Origin: a virus
Strand: one strand, 5' to 3'
Virus record (IMG/VR): IMGVR_UViG_3300048027_000304
Coordinates: 1 to 30,746 of that record
DNA: 30,746 bases
In this document: positions 1 to 5,008 of the stretch, piece after piece
Layout of the letters: each line of letters opens with the position of its first letter
Position numbering within the stretch: the stretch's first letter is position 1
The notes under the pieces: generated by a model
Seen by the model: only the letters and a program-made list of their open reading frames with translations
Told to the model about the DNA's origin: nothing
Databases searched by the model: none
Position numbers and translations under genes: made by a program

Positions 1-96
1 TAGGCACTTCACATCAAGACGCTCCCCGGAGGGAGGACCCGTAAGCCCTTGACTCTCAACGATTAGCATTAAATCAGTGTTTTGAGTGTTGTTCAT
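1..96 (-). CDS. Small ORF running off the left end and across the genome junction
   Basis: An ATG at 96, five bases after the stop of the nuclease-like gene, opens a frame that is still open at base 1 (32 codons). The visible peptide includes the run LTGPPSGERLDVKCL. If the two window ends are joined at their 11-bp repeat, the frame continues for APFF and stops at TAG (30723-30721), giving 36 residues. No function is recognised. The clean read-through is independent support that the ends are contiguous in circular or concatemeric DNA. It also means that cleavage at the repeat would cut inside this gene. The gene is very small, so coding status is uncertain. Confidence 0.45.
   Translation of the reverse strand, partial: MNNTQNTDLMLIVESQGLTGPPSGERLDVKCL
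2..12. repeat. Left copy of 11-bp terminal direct repeat (candidate cos end)
   Basis: AGGCACTTCAC occurs here, one base in from the left end, and again as the last 11 bases of the window (30736-30746). The length matches a filled-in cohesive overhang of a lambda-type phage. The right copy lies next to the methylase-terminase operon, the usual place for cos. A real physical end and an assembly overlap cannot be told apart from sequence alone, but 11 bp is short for an assembler overlap. Confidence 0.65.
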
Positions 97-100
97 TTGA

Positions 101-493
101 TTAAGTAAAAGCGTAAGCCATTGCTTGATTTACGCAGTCCCTTACAGTGTATCCCTTATCTTTTAAGCTTAACCATTGGCCTTGCCAGCGTATCTCTAAG
201 GCTTTGCTTGCTGCCCCGTTAACTATATCAGTGTGAGCTGTGTTGTGCTGACCAATGACAGCCAGTGACACCTTACCGCTTTGGTGTAAGGCATCGACAA
301 CCCTTTCCAGTGCTGTCCTTTGCCCGTAGCCAATTGGTGGAGCGTTCTCGTTCTTAAACTCAAAGAAGACAAAGAGCTTATTCTTTATCTCAAGGAAGCC
401 ATCAACATCAGTCGGGCTAAGATTGCCGTAGTTAATGCCTGTCAGGTCAACTAGTTGCGCGGCTCGTTCTGGGTGTTCTAGCGGTCTAATCAT
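101..493 (-). CDS. Small PD-(D/E)XK nuclease-like protein
   Basis: This 130-residue protein contains the run TDVDGFLEIKNKLFVFFEFK, which places an Asp followed by a Glu-x-Lys pair on adjacent predicted strands, as in PD-(D/E)XK nucleases of the archaeal-resolvase/VRR-NUC type. The later run GQRTALERVVDAL looks like the helix that follows the core. It probably cuts or binds phage or host DNA, but the substrate cannot be read from sequence. The start MIRPLEHPERA at 493 was chosen because its ATG overlaps the TGA of the preceding regulator gene (ATGA). A longer version from 520 would overlap that gene by 31 bp. It is the last complete gene of the leftmost transcription unit. A catalytically dead DNA-binding version is possible. 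Confidence 0.6.
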   Translation of the reverse strand: MIRPLEHPERAAQLVDLTGINYGNLSPTDVDGFLEIKNKLFVFFEFKNENAPPIGYGQRTALERVVDALHQSGKVSLAVIGQHNTAHTDIVNGAASKALEIRWQGQWLSLKDKGYTVRDCVNQAMAYAFT

Positions 494-681
494 ATTTTGT
501 GAATTGTCTGAGCAATCCATTTGGAGCGGCTTAAATCACCCCGGATTGCGTCCAGCTTCTCCCATACCGCTGGCGGTAAGTTGATGCTGCTAGTCTTAAC
601 AGTGCGGCCCTTGCCGCTGCCCTTGGGCCTTCCGGCCCCCGCTCGTTTTCCTCCGTGTTGTTTGTTCATCTTTTTAGTCAT
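490..681 (-). CDS. Ribbon-helix-helix-type regulator with AT-hook-like N-terminus
   Basis: This protein of about 63 residues has two recognisable parts. The N-terminus is basic and Gly-rich (GGKRAGAGRPKGSGKGR), with a GRP core like an AT-hook that binds the minor groove. It is followed by a strand-helix-helix pattern beginning KTSSINLPPAVWEKLDAI, which resembles CopG/Arc ribbon-helix-helix proteins. The gene overlaps the preceding gene by 8 bp and the next by 4 bp, so the three form one unit behind the promoter at 1014-1041. An internal ATG at 669 is an alternative start. The longer frame from 783 would lie inside the preceding gene and is unlikely. It is a candidate repressor for the TTGA-N6-TCAA sites in the nearby promoters, but that link is inference. 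Confidence 0.6.
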   Translation of the reverse strand: MTKKMNKQHGGKRAGAGRPKGSGKGRTVKTSSINLPPAVWEKLDAIRGDLSRSKWIAQTIHKI

Positions 682-1003
682 TTGCAGAATTTTGCTTAAT
701 CCAGTTTTTAAATTCGTTATGAAACCGCGCTGGAACTTTTGAGCCGCCATCAAAATATTCTGGCAGACAATTACGCCAAGCATATGCGACTTGCTCGTTT
801 ACAATTCCTTCAAACTCATTCCATTCATGGCGAACCAATACGAGCCGTGTGTCATTAACACTCGGGCTTATTTTTTCTTCATGTGTCGCGCAATTTTTTA
901 GCGTGTCAGAAAAATCATGGTCTACAATGTCATTTGTTCCAAAGCCATCAAAGTAATTTTTTAATGTTTCTCTGTTCCAAAAATATTCAATTTTGTTTTT
1001 CAT
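674..1003 (-). CDS. Hypothetical early protein (109 aa)
   Basis: No family is recognised. The protein is acidic and aromatic-rich and begins MKNKIEYFWNRETLK. The start at 1003 was chosen over an upstream in-frame ATG at 1063 for two reasons. The upstream codons run through the promoter at 1014-1041 and a run of A. The GATATGAAAAAC start context is also identical to that of the gene starting at 2341. With this start the predicted 5' untranslated region is only a few bases. The gene is first in a unit with the ribbon-helix-helix and nuclease-like genes. Its position at the genome end, behind its own strong promoter, suggests an early host-takeover role, but no function can be read from the sequence. 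Confidence 0.6.
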   Translation of the reverse strand: MKNKIEYFWNRETLKNYFDGFGTNDIVDHDFSDTLKNCATHEEKISPSVNDTRLVLVRHEWNEFEGIVNEQVAYAWRNCLPEYFDGGSKVPARFHNEFKNWIKQNSAND

Positions 1004-1013
1004 ATCGGTGTGA

Positions 1014-1041
1014 ATATGACCTATTTCTTGATTTGGGTCAA
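1014..1041 (-). promoter_or_regulatory. Early promoter with TTGA-N6-TCAA palindrome
   Basis: Reading the minus strand, TTGACC (1041-1036) is followed after 16 bp by TCATAT (1019-1014), or after 17 bp by CATATT. The -35 box is part of the palindrome TTGA-N6-TCAA (1028-1041), shared with the promoters at 1766-1793 and 2352-2379. The start codon at 1003 lies 10 nt from the -10 box, so the transcript would be almost leaderless. The -10 match is the weakest of the set; the shared spacer bases AAATCAA are the main support. Confidence 0.6.
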
Positions 1042-1063
1042 TATCTTTTTTGCTTTTTTGCAC

Positions 1064-1088
1064 AAAAAAACCGGGGTTTTACCCCCGG
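1064..1088 (-). terminator. Intrinsic terminator
   Basis: On the minus strand, a CCGGGG/CCCCGG stem with a short A-rich loop (1071-1088) is followed at once by seven T (1070-1064). This is a textbook Rho-independent terminator placed just after the gene at 1105-1512. It isolates that gene from the next promoter at 1014-1041. Confidence 0.9.
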
Positions 1089-1104
1089 CATTGATTTGAT
1101 TGGC

Positions 1105-1512
1105 TTAAAAATTGAAGTCGTGTCGCTTGCGCCATCCAAGTGCAAGTTTTTGGTGTCCACTCAAAGTCATATTTTTAGGAGTCCAGCAATACCTTCCCCG
1201 CCACTTGCGAAGCGTGTAAACGTGGATTCTTCCATTTTTATCTTCTTCGATGTTCCATTTTAATTTGTCTTGATTGGTGCAGTGACCAGCAAACCCGCCA
1301 GCAATAAACTCAGGGCGTTCACCGGCAGCAAGCTCTGCTTTGTCTTCCCTTACCCAGACTTCTGCACCGTTGCGCTTGGTGTTGATTACAGTGCCGGGGT
1401 TAATGTCTGACCAGCCAAACATTGAAACCTTGTCGCCAATGCTGAAGATGTCATATGGATAGCTTGCGTCTTGTTGGCGGTTGCCAATTTGATTTTGTGT
1501 CATTGTTTTCAT
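1105..1512 (-). CDS. Conserved phage protein of unknown function (GDKV / GGFAGHC / LGWRKR family)
   Basis: This 135-residue protein has the run IFSIGDKVSMFGWSDINPGT, then GGFAGHCTNQ, then a C-terminal basic part ending LGWRKRHDFNF. From memory, this layout (SH3-like beta start, a central GGFAGHC motif, and a C-terminal LGxR...DxxF) is widespread in environmental phages as an uncharacterised small protein. No catalytic residues are evident, and the fold looks mainly beta. The ATG at 1512 follows the leader AACTAAAAAACGAT and a hairpin at 1530-1548, a module repeated before the gene starting at 10112. An ATG four codons downstream is a possible alternative start. The gene ends at a strong terminator. 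Confidence 0.7.
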   Translation of the reverse strand: MKTMTQNQIGNRQQDASYPYDIFSIGDKVSMFGWSDINPGTVINTKRNGAEVWVREDKAELAAGERPEFIAGGFAGHCTNQDKLKWNIEEDKNGRIHVYTLRKWRGRYCWTPKNMTLSGHQKLALGWRKRHDFNF

Positions 1513-1548
1513 ATCGTTTTTTAGTTAGTGGCAGATTAAGGCTCTGCC
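1510..1548 (-). promoter_or_regulatory. Leader with hairpin and ACTAAAAAACGATATG start context
   Basis: Upstream of the ATG at 1512 the minus strand carries AACTAAAAAACGATATG preceded by a GGCAGA/TCTGCC stem with a 7-nt loop (1530-1548). The same arrangement, with a different stem sequence, precedes the gene starting at 10112 (10110-10147). No T run follows the stem, so it is not a terminator. A role in mRNA stability or translation initiation is inferred. Confidence 0.45.
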
Positions 1549-1561
1549 GGGCCTGAGCTTA

Positions 1562-1759
1562 TTAAGCAAAAGGGTCAATTCCAAGTTGCTCAAGTTTGGC
1601 GTGTAATTCTTGTGCAGCTTCTAATGCTCTATCATATTCCGATGTTGATGCTGTTGCGTATTCTTTAAGGTAAAGTCCCCCGTTGTTTTCGATTTGAGTG
1701 ACCTTTGCGTCTGCTGCTTTAAATTGTGCAATCAAGTTGTTCATGTCGTTCGTTGTCAT
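1562..1759 (-). CDS. Small hypothetical early protein (65 aa)
   Basis: The predicted peptide begins MTTNDMNNLIAQFKAADAKV and looks helical. It has a central NGG turn and a second helix rich in Ala, Glu and Leu near the C-terminus, consistent with a small two-helix protein that might dimerise. No family is recognised. The ATG at 1759 was chosen because it lies only six bases downstream of the -10 box TATTCT (1771-1766), so the mRNA probably starts at or next to the ATG. The upstream in-frame ATG at 1777 would lie inside the promoter. The next gene (1512) follows after about 50 bp and probably shares this transcript. Confidence 0.65.
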   Translation of the reverse strand: MTTNDMNNLIAQFKAADAKVTQIENNGGLYLKEYATASTSEYDRALEAAQELHAKLEQLGIDPFA

Positions 1760-1765
1760 GTGCGT

Positions 1766-1793
1766 AGAATACCCCAATTTTGATTTGCGTCAA
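1766..1793 (-). promoter_or_regulatory. Early promoter with TTGA-N6-TCAA palindrome, predicted leaderless
   Basis: On the minus strand TTGACG (1793-1788), a 16-bp spacer and TATTCT (1771-1766) form a sigma-70-like promoter. The palindrome TTGA-N6-TCAA covers 1780-1793. The ATG at 1759 lies six bases after the -10 box, which puts the expected transcription start at the start codon. This site is part of a 61-bp direct repeat with 2355-2415. Confidence 0.75.
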
Positions 1794-1829
1794 CCTCTAA
1801 AATGCAGAAAAGGTGATTTTTATTTGATG
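1769..1829. repeat. 61-bp promoter-region direct repeat, copy 1
   Basis: This copy aligns without gaps to 2355-2415, with 49 identical positions of 61 by hand count. It covers the -10 box, spacer, -35 box and about 35 bp upstream, including the shared block AAAATGC[A/G]... and GGTGATTTTT (plus strand). Conservation beyond the core hexamers suggests a regulatory or UP-like upstream region, or a recent duplication. Confidence 0.75.
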
Positions 1830-2341
1830 TGAACTTTTACTGAAAACCAATCCCCGGTCGGCTCTGCTTCTGCTTGGCGTTCGATGATAGTGCCGTAATC
1901 ACCAAGGCGGTATGCCCCGCCGTTGATTTGAATAAAATCAGCTTGGTCTCTGTGCCGCTCGGCAAGCTCCCTAATGTCGGAAATTTTGCAGTAACTTGTG
2001 CCGTGGTAGGCTGGTGTGCCGTTTAGATACTCACCATCTTTAATAACTGCAACTTGCCAGTCAGTGAAGTAATTGCCATCAGCTTGCTTTTTAGCTTCAG
2101 CAATCGCGTCTTGTAAATCTTGAGCCGTTGCATTGTCAATGTGAACCTCAGTTGAGGAAAGCTCGTTGGCTAATTCTTCAACTTGTTTGATAAGGTTTTG
2201 AAGGTGAGCATCAATGCGCTTCTGGCTTGTCACCCAAGGGTCAGAGCATAGCGTAATGCTTACAGTGTGATTTCCGTTTGTAGCACTAAGCTCTAACCAT
2301 TCTCCAATTTTGCTGACGTGCGTTGTCGTTTTGTTTTTCAT
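1820..2341 (-). CDS. Hypothetical early protein (173 aa)
   Basis: No family is recognised. The N-terminal third (from MKNKTTTHVSKIGEWLELSA) looks like a beta-rich segment, followed by a helical, possibly coiled-coil stretch of about residues 45-95 rich in Gln, Glu and Ala. A mixed C-terminal part contains AYRLGDYGTIIERQAEAE. The start at 2341 was chosen over the ATG at 2386 because the latter lies upstream of the -35 element. The start context GATATGAAAAAC is the same as at 1003. Early-region position and its own promoter suggest a host-interaction role; that is inference only. Confidence 0.65.
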   Translation of the reverse strand: MKNKTTTHVSKIGEWLELSATNGNHTVSITLCSDPWVTSQKRIDAHLQNLIKQVEELANELSSTEVHIDNATAQDLQDAIAEAKKQADGNYFTDWQVAVIKDGEYLNGTPAYHGTSYCKISDIRELAERHRDQADFIQINGGAYRLGDYGTIIERQAEAEPTGDWFSVKVHIK

Positions 2342-2351
2342 ATCTGCACAT

Positions 2352-2379
2352 AAATTACCACAATCTTGATTAAGGTCAA
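2352..2379 (-). promoter_or_regulatory. Early promoter with TTGA-N6-TCAA palindrome
   Basis: On the minus strand TTGACC (2379-2374), a 16-bp spacer and TAATTT (2357-2352) precede the ATG at 2341 by only 10 nt. The palindrome TTGA-N6-TCAA lies at 2366-2379. The surrounding 61 bp (2355-2415) match 1769-1829 without gaps at 49 of 61 positions by hand alignment. Confidence 0.7.
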
Positions 2380-2415
2380 CCCCCAAAATGCAAAAAAGGT
2401 GATTTTTCTGTTATG
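2355..2415. repeat. 61-bp promoter-region direct repeat, copy 2
   Basis: Partner of 1769-1829. It overlaps the promoter of the gene starting at 2341 and extends up to the edge of the tandem 9-bp repeats at 2420-2455. Confidence 0.75.
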
Positions 2416-2419
2416 CCAT

Positions 2420-2455
2420 ATAAATGATATAAATAATATAAATGACATAAATGAT
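2420..2455. repeat. Four tandem 9-bp AT-rich repeats (iteron-like, candidate origin)
   Basis: The plus strand shows four head-to-tail copies of ATAAATRAY: ATAAATGAT, ATAAATAAT, ATAAATGAC and ATAAATGAT. They sit in the largest gene-free gap of the left half (2387-2552), between a promoter and a hairpin at 2470-2496. Tandem AT-rich iterons next to a stem are typical of initiator-binding or unwinding regions, so a replication origin or operator array is plausible. A plus-strand frame through it would just encode repeated Ile-Asn-Asp and is probably not a gene. Confidence 0.6.
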
Positions 2456-2469
2456 ATATCAGAAGAAAA

Positions 2470-2496
2470 GGGACAGTGCAGGCGTTGTGGTGTCCC
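2470..2496. other. Inverted repeat next to the iterons
   Basis: GGGACA (2470-2475) and TGTCCC (2491-2496) are perfect inverted repeats around a 15-nt GT-rich loop. No T run follows on either strand, so it does not look like a terminator. It may belong to the neighbouring iteron region or encode a structured RNA. Confidence 0.4.
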
Positions 2497-2509
2497 CCTA
2501 TGTTGGCAC

Positions 2510-2538
2510 AAAAAAAGAGCGGAGCAATTAAGCCCCGC
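2510..2538 (-). terminator. Intrinsic terminator
   Basis: The minus strand has a seven-base-pair stem GCGGGGC/GCTCCGC (one G-U pair, 2538-2519) with a six-base loop, followed by TC and seven T ending at 2510. It lies just after the gene at 2553-2945 and separates it from the iteron gap. Confidence 0.85.
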
Positions 2539-2552
2539 CCTTGTCGATTAAT

Positions 2553-2945
2553 TTAGCTAAGTTTTACGCCACTTGAAATAGCTTCTTCTCGCTCTTCTTC
2601 TGTAAGAACATCACCTTTGTGCAATGCTTTTAGAAGGCTTCCAGCAGCCCGGACGTAATTACCATGATGGCCGCCGCGAATTCCAAAAGGGTGAACATAA
2701 TACAATGCCCGATTAATAAATTCGTACATGCTGCGATTTCGCTCACTTTCAATCCAATAGGATTTACTATTTTCCTTAATTATTTTAGGTGGATGAGTTT
2801 CACACTCATGTGAATCATTATAAAATCTTTGAGGAATTCTTACTGTCTTGGGTTTTTCTTGTGTTCTCATATCAATATATTTTTTGAAAGTTAAACTTGA
2901 ATCTGGGCTGTCAAAGAACGGTTGTCGCATTGGCTTAAAGCTCAA
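2553..2945 (-). CDS. Hypothetical early protein (up to 130 aa)
   Basis: No family is recognised. The protein is basic in its middle (EKPKTVRIPQRFYND) and has a helical part with NRALYYVHPFGIRGGHHGNY followed by a charged C-terminus. The start is uncertain. A TTG at 2945 lies 12 nt after the -10 box of the promoter at 2958-2985, matching the near-leaderless geometry of its neighbours. An ATG at 2930 gives a 125-residue product, and an ATG at 2870 in the GATATG context seen elsewhere gives 105 residues. It forms a monocistronic unit with its own promoter and terminator, consistent with an early gene. Confidence 0.6.
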   Translation of the reverse strand: MSFKPMRQPFFDSPDSSLTFKKYIDMRTQEKPKTVRIPQRFYNDSHECETHPPKIIKENSKSYWIESERNRSMYEFINRALYYVHPFGIRGGHHGNYVRAAGSLLKALHKGDVLTEEEREEAISSGVKLS

Positions 2946-2957
2946 TTGCTTAGACGC

Positions 2958-2985
2958 AGTTTACAAAACCCATGATTAATGTCAA
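2958..2985 (-). promoter_or_regulatory. Early promoter, fourth member of the set
   Basis: On the minus strand TTGACA (2985-2980), a perfect -35 box, is followed after 16 bp by TAAACT (2963-2958). The spacer carries the shared AATCA. The palindrome is imperfect here (TTGA-N6-TCAT). It serves the gene at 2553-2945. Confidence 0.7.
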
Positions 2986-3003
2986 CACCTTTTTTTAAAG
3001 GGC

Positions 3004-3038
3004 AAAAAAACGGGGCAGGGAATTTCTCCCCCACCCCG
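3004..3038 (-). terminator. Intrinsic terminator ending the replication operon
   Basis: The minus strand has CGGGG (3038-3034) pairing with CCCCG (3015-3011), extended inward by G/C pairs, followed by seven T (3010-3004). It lies about 20 bp after the stop of the SSB-like gene and closes the operon that begins near 10280. Confidence 0.85.
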
Positions 3039-3059
3039 TGAATACACACACTAAAAATC

Positions 3060-3344
3060 TTAAAATGGGATTTCGTCCCCATCATCGATGTCGGCAGCTA
3101 CTTGCTCCCCGGTTGGTCGCTGACCAGCCCACTTGCCATTCCCTAGAATAGCCCCTTTGATGCCTTGCTTGCGCTCTTCTTGGCTAACGTCCTGCACAAT
3201 CATGCCGTCATTGCCGTATTCGTCAGGTTCGTCCTTAAGCAATACAGCAGCATTTAGGTAGACTCCTTTTTTGCCTTTGTAGAGCTTGGCCTTATCAATG
3301 TTGCTGACGTTTAAAGACAGCCTTAGTATTCCTCCCTTGTTCAT
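3060..3344 (-). CDS. Single-stranded DNA-binding protein (SSB-like)
   Basis: This protein of about 94 residues ends ADIDDGDEIPF. This is the acidic tail plus aromatic tip (DDxIPF-like) that SSB proteins use to recruit partner enzymes. The body (LRLSLNVSNIDKAKLYKG, then VYLNAAVLLKDEPDEYGNDG) fits a short OB-fold beta barrel of the kind seen in phage SSBs. It presumably coats unwound DNA and hands it to the helicase, exonuclease and annealing protein in the same operon. The start at 3344 follows an A-rich leader. A GTG at 3386 overlapping the previous stop (GTGA) would add 14 Lys/Asn/Thr-rich residues and is an alternative. It is the last gene of the replication operon, followed by a strong terminator. 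Confidence 0.75.
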   Translation of the reverse strand: MNKGGILRLSLNVSNIDKAKLYKGKKGVYLNAAVLLKDEPDEYGNDGMIVQDVSQEERKQGIKGAILGNGKWAGQRPTGEQVAADIDDGDEIPF

Positions 3345-3382
3345 TTTGTTTTTTTTATTTTGGGTTGTTTTTTTTGGTTCTA

Positions 3383-3661
3383 TCACTCAGCACATTCGAT
3401 GCGCCAAGCGATGAGATTGGTGTAATGTTTGCCGTCTTTGCCACGGTTGCCTTTTATGTCGTAAAAGACTTTAACGAAGTCACCCGGCTGGTAGACGCTG
3501 GTGATGTCGGCCTTTTCATTGTGTAGCTCGAAGACAAGCTCTTGAGAATAAGCTCCGGGAGTTTCAATTACAAAGCGGGATTTGCGGAAGCCATTTTCAT
3601 ATACTTCTTCCGGTTGAATTTCAAGAATCTCTCCAAGCTTCGTGTCTGGCTTGCGTTTCAT
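3383..3661 (-). CDS. DUF3127-like OB-fold protein, probable ssDNA-binding
   Basis: This 92-residue protein matches the DUF3127 pattern from memory: KLGEILEIQPEE at the start, FRKSRFVIETPGAY, a central PGDFVKVFYDIKGN, and the ending HYTNLIAWRIE. Members are short OB folds related to single-stranded DNA-binding proteins and are common in Bacteroidota and their phages. It lies between the helicase and the SSB-like gene, so the phage carries two adjacent OB-fold proteins, which may work as a pair or on different substrates. The ATG at 3661 follows ACAACGAA and a 45-bp spacer after the helicase gene. It lacks the acidic C-terminal tip of its neighbour. Confidence 0.65.
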   Translation of the reverse strand: MKRKPDTKLGEILEIQPEEVYENGFRKSRFVIETPGAYSQELVFELHNEKADITSVYQPGDFVKVFYDIKGNRGKDGKHYTNLIAWRIECAE

Positions 3662-3706
3662 TTCGTTGTGATTGTTAGGTTTTTAAATGTTTTAGCAAGT
3701 GTTTTT

Positions 3707-5008
3707 TTACGACTCGCGAAAGTAGATTTTGTCTGCATCTCTAATTATTGGGAAATTCATTCCTGAGCGTCCAGTGTGCCTGTCTTTCTTTACGTTTATG
3801 TCTGTAACACAAAGATAATTATCAGATTTTTCGTTCATATCTTGAACCAAGGAAAGCACATAGTCAGCATCTTCATTGATGGATGTGGCATATTTTAAAT
3901 GCCCTTCCTTGTTTTGTTGGGACAGCACGAAAATGAGCAAATCTAGCTCCTTGGCGATACCTTGCAGAGCGTGTGAAATCTGAGTCAATTCCTGCTCCTT
4001 GCTGGTTGCATCAGCAACTTGGATTAGTTGCAAATAGTCGATTCCGATTACCCTAACGCCGTGGCGTTTATGCGCTCGCCGTATCATCGTAATGATTTGG
4101 CCGATTCGCGGTGAGACTGGCTCTTCAAAATGCAAAGGCATGGCTTTAATGGCCCTGTAAGCCTTTCTGAAGGCGTTTAGCTCTTCTTTGGATACAGTTC
4201 GCCTATTTTGCTTCCGGGCGTATGAGAGCGGGTCTGAGAGCAATTCAGACGGCAGTCTGCCATATGTCCCTATGAACCGCTGCATGATTTGCTGGGCAGT
4301 CATTTCGCAGCTTATCATCAGGCAAGGTGTCCCGGTGCTGGCGATGTCGGTCAGGAACTGTCCGGCAAGCAATGTCTTACCGCTCCCGGGGAATCCAGCA
4401 ATCACGCAATACCGTGGCGTTTTAAATCCCCGCAAAGCCGCCGAGAGCGTGGACAGTGAGACTTCAAAACCATTCGGCTGGGTCTTACCATCTACCAAAG
4501 CAGCAAATTCATCCGCAACCGCTTTGAGCAATGCCGCCCGGTCTTTGGTTGTTTCAGTGTCGGTTGCTGACTCGGCTACTTCTGTCATGGGTTGCCCGGT
4601 TGCATCAATGAATCCAGTCTTGTCGTTCATGTCGGCTGCTCGCTCTGCAAGGTTCTCGGCTGCATCAATTGCCAGCCGTCTGCTGTGACAATCCCGCATG
4701 GTTTCAATGCTCTGCCCAAAATGGCTAATGCTTGGCGCATTTACTAAAATTTGAGCAATATCAGCCACGCCGTCAGTTCCGTTAATCATGCCGCGCTGCT
4801 TGAGTGCTTCAACGGTCAAGGACAAGTCTCCTTGAACATCAGCCGGGAGCTTGTTGCTCGTTGCAAATTCGTAGAGTCGGCGGTAGTGCTGCGAGTAGAA
4901 CCATTCTGGTTGAATGGGCTTGTCATCCCATCCGGGCAGCTTCTGCATCACCACGCTGAGAACATATTTTTCAGCTTCTAAGGCTGTCGGTTTTTGAATT
5001 TGATTCAT
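3707..5008 (-). CDS. dnaB: DnaB-like replicative helicase
   Basis: This 433-residue protein has the DnaB layout. A short N-terminal helical domain starts with ALEAEKYVLSVVM. A RecA-type ATPase follows, with Walker A GFPGSGKT near residues 205-212, Walker B VIGIDYLQLI near 320-329, and the SQQN sensor segment near 363-366. The C-terminal KKDRHTGRSGMNFPI region matches the arginine-finger and DNA-loop area of the family. It would form the hexameric helicase that unwinds the phage fork. It overlaps the upstream initiator-like gene by 4 bp (ATGA), which suggests coupled synthesis of initiator and helicase. No phage polymerase or separate primase was seen, so host enzymes probably complete the replisome. 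Confidence 0.93.
   Translation of the reverse strand: MNQIQKPTALEAEKYVLSVVMQKLPGWDDKPIQPEWFYSQHYRRLYEFATSNKLPADVQGDLSLTVEALKQRGMINGTDGVADIAQILVNAPSISHFGQSIETMRDCHSRRLAIDAAENLAERAADMNDKTGFIDATGQPMTEVAESATDTETTKDRAALLKAVADEFAALVDGKTQPNGFEVSLSTLSAALRGFKTPRYCVIAGFPGSGKTLLAGQFLTDIASTGTPCLMISCEMTAQQIMQRFIGTYGRLPSELLSDPLSYARKQNRRTVSKEELNAFRKAYRAIKAMPLHFEEPVSPRIGQIITMIRRAHKRHGVRVIGIDYLQLIQVADATSKEQELTQISHALQGIAKELDLLIFVLSQQNKEGHLKYATSINEDADYVLSLVQDMNEKSDNYLCVTDINVKKDRHTGRSGMNFPIIRDADKIYFRES

Noticed and set aside
22-35. CTCCC/GGGAG hairpin near the left end as terminator
   Set aside because: The stem is real, but no T run follows on either strand. It could belong to the cos region but nothing shows this.
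2366-2551. Plus-strand ORF of 61 codons in the iteron gap
   Set aside because: Its sequence is a translation of the tandem repeats and of the terminator stem, it overlaps a minus-strand promoter, and no start signal or family is evident.
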